Source: Lentzea albidocapillata
GTDB taxonomy: Bacteria > Actinomycetota > Actinomycetes > Mycobacteriales > Pseudonocardiaceae
Direction of reading: 5' to 3'
Length of the DNA stretch: 64,000 nucleotides
Assembly (NCBI RefSeq): GCF_000719115.1
Contig: NZ_JOEA01000005.1
Location: 434,001 to 498,000, forward strand
How positions within the stretch are numbered: the first letter of the stretch is position 1; the number at the start of each line of letters is the position of its first letter. Below are positions 59,743-64,000 of this stretch, in pieces. A program made the translations under genes and the position numbers. The notes beneath the pieces are model-generated. The model was not told where the DNA came from and searched no databases. It saw nothing but the letters and a program-made list of their open reading frames with translations.

Positions 59743-60491
59743 GCGGCAACCCCCTTCTTCTCCTGCATCGCGTGCACCAGGTAGCTCGCGACCTCACCCG
59801 GAGTGGTACCCCGGGAGAACACTCGATCGACCCCCAGTTCGCCCGCCATCAACGGGTCGAACCGCGGACCACCGGCCACCAGCAGCGGCCTCCGGTCCCC
59901 CATCGCCTCGCGGAACGCCGCCGACATCTCCTGCGTGTTCAGGATGTGCGCGTCGCGCTGGGTCACGACCTGGGAGATCAGCACCGCGTCGGCCTTCTCG
60001 GTACGGGCGGAACGGACCAGCTCCGGTACCGAGACCTGGGCGCCGAGGTTCACGACCTTCAGCTCCCGGTAGTACTCCAGGCCCTTCTCGCCCGCGAAGC
60101 CCTTGATGTTGAGGATCGCGTCGATGCCGACCGTGTGCGCGTCCGTGCCGATGCACCCGCCGACGACGACGAGCTTGCGCCGCAACACCTTCTTGAGCGC
60201 CGAGTTCACCTCGGCCGGCGACAGCAGCGGATACTCGCGCTCGACGACCTTGACCTCGTCGAGGTCCACGAGGTGCTTCACCGACCCGTAGACGACGAAG
60301 AACGTGAAGTCGTCGCCGATCGGGTTCGAGTGGACCACCATCGCGGGGTCCATGCCCATCTTGTTCGCGAGCTGCAGCGCCGCGCCGTCCGCCTTGGGGC
60401 CGAAGGGGATCGGCAGCGTGAACGACGTCTGGATCATGCCGTCGCCGGTGGTGTCGCCGTAGGGGCGCACGTACCTCTTCGCGTCAGCCAC
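59739..60491 (-). CDS. kamE: Lysine 5,6-aminomutase beta subunit
   Basis: The cobalamin-binding subunit, 250 residues. The B12 motif DAHTVG lies at 117-122 within [16 protein letters not shown]. The Lys in LNIKGFAG (Lys130) corresponds to the lysine that holds PLP in resting enzyme. The rest is a Rossmann-like fold ([17 protein letters not shown]...[23 protein letters not shown]). It acts with KamD to move the terminal amino group of D-lysine or L-beta-lysine from C6 to C5. It overlaps kamD by 8 bases. Confidence 0.93.
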   Translation of the reverse strand: MADAKRYVRPYGDTTGDGMIQTSFTLPIPFGPKADGAALQLANKMGMDPAMVVHSNPIGDDFTFFVVYGSVKHLVDLDEVKVVEREYPLLSPAEVNSALKKVLRRKLVVVGGCIGTDAHTVGIDAILNIKGFAGEKGLEYYRELKVVNLGAQVSVPELVRSARTEKADAVLISQVVTQRDAHILNTQEMSAAFREAMGDRRPLLVAGGPRFDPLMAGELGVDRVFSRGTTPGEVASYLVHAMQEKKGVAA

Positions 60492-62055
60492 TCTGTGCCT
60501 CCAGCATCTCGCTCGCCGGGTTGAAGTACTCGGGCGCCTTCTCGACGACGCCGTCCGCGCCCTTGCCCTTGTGCGCCGGGCGCTTCATCAGGCCGAACGT
60601 GCCGTCCGCGATGGCGTTGAGCAGGCCGTCGTCGACGATGCGCTCCAGCAGGCCGACGGCCTCGCCGAGCACCTGGTGCGCCCGCTTGACGATGAGACCG
60701 TCCGGCGCGGGACGGAAGTCCTCGGCGAGGCTGCCCGCCGCGTTCAGCACGTACCGCACGTTCTTCAGCGCCAGGTCGCGGTCCGACAGGAACGGTGTCA
60801 CGACCGCCTCGGTCATCATGCCGACGAGCAGGATGGACTGTCCTGTGAGGACACCCGCGAGGTTGAAGAACCCGTCCAGCAGATAGCCGTCGAAGACGTC
60901 GCCGGTCATGTGCTTGGTCGGCGGCATCCACTTCAGCGGCGCGTCCGGGAAGAGTTCGCGGGCCAGCAACGCGTGCGCGAGCTCGAGCCGGAACGAGTCG
61001 GGCACCTTCGGGTTGATCTCGAAGGCGTGCCCGAGGCCCAGCAGGTGGTCGGGCAGTCCCGCCTCGTGGGCGAAGTGCTCGTTGAGGAGCTGGGAGACGG
61101 TGACGGTGTGCGCGGCGTCGACGGCGTCCGCGGTGGTGAGGTAGTTGTCCTCGCCGGTGTTGATGATGATGCCGGCGCGGGCGTGCACCTGACGCGAGAA
61201 CCGCTGGTCGACGAACGTGCGGATCGGGTTGATGTCGCGGAACAGGATGCCGTACATCGAGTCGTTCAGCATCATGTCCAGGCGCTGAAGTCCTGCCAGG
61301 ACAGCGATTTCCGGCATGCACAGGCCGGACGCGTAGTTGGTCAGCCGCACGTACCGGCCGACCTCCTTCGACACGTCGTCGAGGGCCGCGCGCATGATCC
61401 GGAAGTTCTCCTGCGTGGCGTACGTGCCCGCGAACCCGTGGTGCGTGGCGCCTTCCGGGACGTAGTCGAGCAGCGACTGCCCGGTCGAGCGGATCACCGC
61501 GATGATGTCGGCACCCGCGCGGGCCGCGTTCTGGGCCTGGACGACGTCCTCGTCGATGTCGCCGGTCGCGACGATCAGGTAGATCCACGGGCGTTGCGCG
61601 GGGTCGCCCCACTTGGTGATCAGCTTGTCGCGCTGGGCCCGGTTGCGGTCGACCGACTTGAGACCCTTCGACACCGCGGACGTGGACGCCTTGCGCGCCG
61701 CCGTCAGGTCCTTGCCGGTGGGGATCCTGAACTGGATCTGGCCGGCCGCCGTGGCTTCGGCGAGTTCGGTGAGGGTGCCGAGGTTGTGCTCGCGCAGCGC
61801 GTGGAACGCCGGCAGCACGACGCCGTGCTCCAGCCCGCACTGCTCGCGCACCGTGTCGATCACGCGGTTGACCCACGGGACGTCACCGGCGCGGTGCGTG
61901 GAGTCCGCGCCGGTGATGCCCGCCAGGCGGAGTGTGGCGCGCTCGACGGCGACGGTGGTGTGCGCCTTCGCGAGGGACACCACCGGTTCGGCCGCCCGCG
62001 CGGCGAGTTCGCGCGCGGTGGCGACCACCGAGGGGTCGAGGTCGAGCAACGCCAT
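60484..62055 (-). CDS. kamD: Lysine 5,6-aminomutase alpha subunit
   Basis: The catalytic TIM-barrel subunit of the adenosylcobalamin- and PLP-dependent aminomutase, 523 residues. Typical segments are DVPWVNRVIDTVREQCGLEHGVVLPAF, the IYLIVATGDIDEDVVQAQNAARAGADIIAVIRSTGQSLLDYVPEGAT region, LTNYASGLCMPEIA and MGMD-free KWMPPTKHMTGDVF. ATG 62055 lies 3 bases after the amidohydrolase stop. With kamE, kal and kdd it defines a 3,5-diaminohexanoate lysine degradation operon. Confidence 0.93.
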   Translation of the reverse strand: MALLDLDPSVVATARELAARAAEPVVSLAKAHTTVAVERATLRLAGITGADSTHRAGDVPWVNRVIDTVREQCGLEHGVVLPAFHALREHNLGTLTELAEATAAGQIQFRIPTGKDLTAARKASTSAVSKGLKSVDRNRAQRDKLITKWGDPAQRPWIYLIVATGDIDEDVVQAQNAARAGADIIAVIRSTGQSLLDYVPEGATHHGFAGTYATQENFRIMRAALDDVSKEVGRYVRLTNYASGLCMPEIAVLAGLQRLDMMLNDSMYGILFRDINPIRTFVDQRFSRQVHARAGIIINTGEDNYLTTADAVDAAHTVTVSQLLNEHFAHEAGLPDHLLGLGHAFEINPKVPDSFRLELAHALLARELFPDAPLKWMPPTKHMTGDVFDGYLLDGFFNLAGVLTGQSILLVGMMTEAVVTPFLSDRDLALKNVRYVLNAAGSLAEDFRPAPDGLIVKRAHQVLGEAVGLLERIVDDGLLNAIADGTFGLMKRPAHKGKGADGVVEKAPEYFNPASEMLEAQSG

Positions 62056-62058
62056 GAG

Positions 62059-63597
62059 TCACTTCCTTTCGTAAATCGTCCGGCCGTTCAGGACGGTGCG
62101 CACGCAGACCGGCGCCGGGCCGGTGAGGTCGGGCAGTCCGGGCACGCCCGAACGGGGGTCGGTGGACCAGCGCTGCACCCGCGCGTCGCTGCCGGCGACG
62201 ACCAGGTCCCCGGTCTCCCACACCGCGTACGTCGCGGGCGCGCCGGGCTGCAGGGTGCCGGTCAGGCCGTCGTTCACGCCCGCCGCACGCCAGCCACCAC
62301 GCGTGTGCGCGGTGAAGGCGGCACGCGGGGAAACGCCGTGACCGTCGGTCTTGTGGTGCACCGCCGCGCGCACGGCAGCCCACGGGTCGATGGCGGTCAC
62401 CGGGGTGTCCGAACCGAACGCGAGCACCACGCCCGCGGCGGCGAGCCGCGAAAAGGGGTTCAGCCCCACACCGCGCTCGTCACCGAGTCGCTGCGCGTAC
62501 ATGCCGGTCGGTCCGCCCCACTCGGCGTCGAACAGCGGCTGGACGGAGGCGACGACGCCCCACCCGGCCAGTTTCTCCGCCTGCTCCTTCGACACCATCT
62601 CGACGTGTTCGAGGCGGTGGCGGGCCGACGCGAGTTCGGGGGTGCCGAGTGTCTTCTCCGCGAGGGAGAAACCTTCGATCACGGCGGCCATCGCGGCGTC
62701 GCCGATGACGTGGAACCCCGCCTGGATGCCCAGTTCGGTGCACTTGACCAGGTGGTCGGCGATCTGGCGTCCGTCGAGGTAGAGCGCTCCGGACGTGTCG
62801 GCGTCGGCATAGGGCTCGGTCAGCGCGGCCGTGCGGGAGCCGATGGCGCCGTCGACGAAGTGGTCGCCGGCGAGTCCGCGCACCGGCACCGCAGGCAGGT
62901 CGTGGGCACCCCAGTAGGCCACCACCTCGGGGCCTTCGGTGAGCGCGAGGAGTTCGCGCAGGTCGTCCTCGCCGGAGATGTCCGGGCCCGCGCACTCGTG
63001 CACGGACGCGATGCCGCGAGAAGCCGCGTAGTTCAGGAACGCGCGTTGTGCGGCCTGGCGCTGTTCGGGCGTGATGGCGGCTTTCGCCGTGCCGCGCACG
63101 TGGTGGTGGGCGGCCCGCGAGAGAGGGCCGTCGGCGGAGAAGCCGTCGGCGGCACGGGCCTCGTCGCTGACCAGATCCGAGGAGACCAGGGCGGAGTGCA
63201 CGTCGATGCGCGACAGGTACACCGTCTTGCCCTGGGCGGCCTCGTCGATCTCGGCGCGCGTCGGCGGGCGGTTCTCCGGCCAGCGCGTCTCGTCCCAGCC
63301 GTGACCCCACACCAGGGGGCCCTCGGCGGAGCGCACCCGGTCGAGCAGTTCGTCCACAGAGGACGTCTTCGTCAGGTCGAGGCCGGTCAGGAGCAGGCCG
63401 GCGGACGTGGCGTGCACGTGCGCGTCGACGAACGCGGGCGCGACGAAGGCGCCGTCGAGCTCGATGACCTCGGCGTCCGGGTGCAGCGTGTGCCCGACCG
63501 AGTCCTGTCCGATCCACACGACGACGCCGTCCGTGACGGCCATCGCCGTCGCATCCGGTGCGTAGATGCGGCCGCCGACCAAAAGTTGCGTACTCAC
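62059..63597 (-). CDS. Amidohydrolase-3 family (YtcJ-like) hydrolase
   Basis: A 512-residue metal-dependent hydrolase. The metal motif HVH in AFVDAHVHATSAG, then HGWDETRWPENRPPTRAEID, HVIGDAAM, LEHVEMVSKE and the late Asp in FGSDTPVTAIDPW outline a complete amidohydrolase active site of the YtcJ group. The substrate is unknown. GTG 63597 lies one base after the kdd stop, and kamD follows 3 bases after its own stop, so it is embedded in the lysine operon although the classical pathway has no such step. It may open a lactam or amide derivative of a pathway intermediate. Confidence 0.88.
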   Translation of the reverse strand: MSTQLLVGGRIYAPDATAMAVTDGVVVWIGQDSVGHTLHPDAEVIELDGAFVAPAFVDAHVHATSAGLLLTGLDLTKTSSVDELLDRVRSAEGPLVWGHGWDETRWPENRPPTRAEIDEAAQGKTVYLSRIDVHSALVSSDLVSDEARAADGFSADGPLSRAAHHHVRGTAKAAITPEQRQAAQRAFLNYAASRGIASVHECAGPDISGEDDLRELLALTEGPEVVAYWGAHDLPAVPVRGLAGDHFVDGAIGSRTAALTEPYADADTSGALYLDGRQIADHLVKCTELGIQAGFHVIGDAAMAAVIEGFSLAEKTLGTPELASARHRLEHVEMVSKEQAEKLAGWGVVASVQPLFDAEWGGPTGMYAQRLGDERGVGLNPFSRLAAAGVVLAFGSDTPVTAIDPWAAVRAAVHHKTDGHGVSPRAAFTAHTRGGWRAAGVNDGLTGTLQPGAPATYAVWETGDLVVAGSDARVQRWSTDPRSGVPGLPDLTGPAPVCVRTVLNGRTIYERK

Positions 63598-63598
63598 G

Positions 63599-64000
63599 TC
63601 ACGCAGTCTGCCGTTGTTCGAACAACGCCCGCACACCCGCCCGCGTCCGGACCAGGTCCAACGCGAACTGGGCGTGACCAGGCACATACCCGTTGCCGAC
63701 GATCATCTCCAAGTCCGCCGCGAGACCCTCCGCTCCCAAAGCGGCGGCACTGAACGAGGTCGCCATCGAGAAGAAGATCACGGTGCCGCCGTCCGCGGTC
63801 GCGAGGATGGCGCCGTGCTCGCACCCCGGCACGTCCACACACACGACCGTGACGTCGACCTGCTTGCCCACGGCCTCGGCCACGGCCACCGGATTGCGTG
63901 CGTCCGCGATGACGACCTCGTCCGCGAGACCGGACTCACGCACCTGCGCGGCCTCACGCTCGGTCGGCACCAACGCGACGAGGCGCGACGCACCGGCCTG
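63599..64000 (-). CDS. kdd: L-erythro-3,5-diaminohexanoate dehydrogenase, 5' end beyond window
   Basis: The C-terminal 133 residues of a zinc-less MDR-like dehydrogenase. The visible Rossmann half (ASRLVALVPTEREAAQVRESGLADEVVIADARNPVAVAEAV, then GGTVIFFSMATSFSAAALGAEGL and GNGYVPGHAQFALDLVR) matches Kdd, which oxidises 3,5-diaminohexanoate to 3-keto-5-aminohexanoate. Its first half and the upstream genes (expected kce, kamA, CoA transferase) are outside the window. It is the first visible gene of the leftward lysine operon. Confidence 0.83.
   Translation of the reverse strand, partial: QAGASRLVALVPTEREAAQVRESGLADEVVIADARNPVAVAEAVGKQVDVTVVCVDVPGCEHGAILATADGGTVIFFSMATSFSAAALGAEGLAADLEMIVGNGYVPGHAQFALDLVRTRAGVRALFEQRQTA

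Overview
The window is 64 kb of very GC-rich DNA with GTG and TTG starts, gene ends that overlap by 1 to 4 bases, several apparently leaderless transcripts and many secreted proteins. It also carries DasR-type chitin operators, LAL and DUF5753 regulators and lipoprotein/mannosyl-lipid genes (lnt-ppm). Together these point to a filamentous actinobacterium, most likely of the Pseudonocardiales (Lentzea/Saccharothrix-like); the assignment is by gene content only. It reads as an ordinary chromosomal segment with one small insertion element and no prophage, CRISPR array or large biosynthetic cluster.

Layout. 0-4.4 kb: a truncated PfkB sugar kinase, a zinc-ribbon protein with a GIY-YIG-like tail and a GAF regulator, divergent from an aldehyde dehydrogenase/DUF779 pair. 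4.5-9.8 kb: tandem DUF2199 paralogues, a secreted hydrolase, a SnoaL-like protein and a GH18 chitinase with a DasR-like site. 9.8-14 kb: phoD, a lone IS605-type tnpB with a structured right end, and a secreted repeat protein. 14-22 kb: several regulator/target pairs with readable operators (MerR/aldo-keto reductase, LuxR/cupin operon, WYL/VOC protein, RHH-Clp_N autoregulator). 22-28.5 kb: a Ser/Thr kinase, an SDR, a second chitinase with a near-perfect DasR site, paired SMR exporters, a 5'-nucleotidase and DUF2625.

28.6-34.1 kb is one gene for a single-chain acyl-CoA carboxylase of about 1,820 residues. 34-35.2 kb holds a Gmad2-LysM protein, a structurally odd tRNA-Tyr and, upstream of it on the same strand, an intrinsic terminator and a possible leader peptide. 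35-44.5 kb: a LAL regulator, the lnt-ppm pair, TetR, PspC and DUF5753 genes and small membrane proteins. 44.7-51 kb: a DUF11-type surface protein, and two EF-hand paralogues bracketing a GNAT protein and a DrrC-like UvrA. 51-54 kb: rho2-gdh-SRPBCC. Here rho is a short second Rho with substitutions at two bicyclomycin-contact positions and a 5' leader containing overlapping small ORFs.

54-64 kb: an ADP-forming-type CoA ligase plus acyl-CoA dehydrogenase under a TetR-type operator, then the end of a lysine-fermentation-type operon (kdd, an amidohydrolase, kamD, kamE, kal) reading leftward from beyond the window. The main points for follow-up are the divergent Rho, the TnpB element with its hairpin, the aerobic lysine 5,6-aminomutase operon, the unusual tRNA-Tyr with its upstream attenuator-like arrangement, and the set of well-resolved operators.
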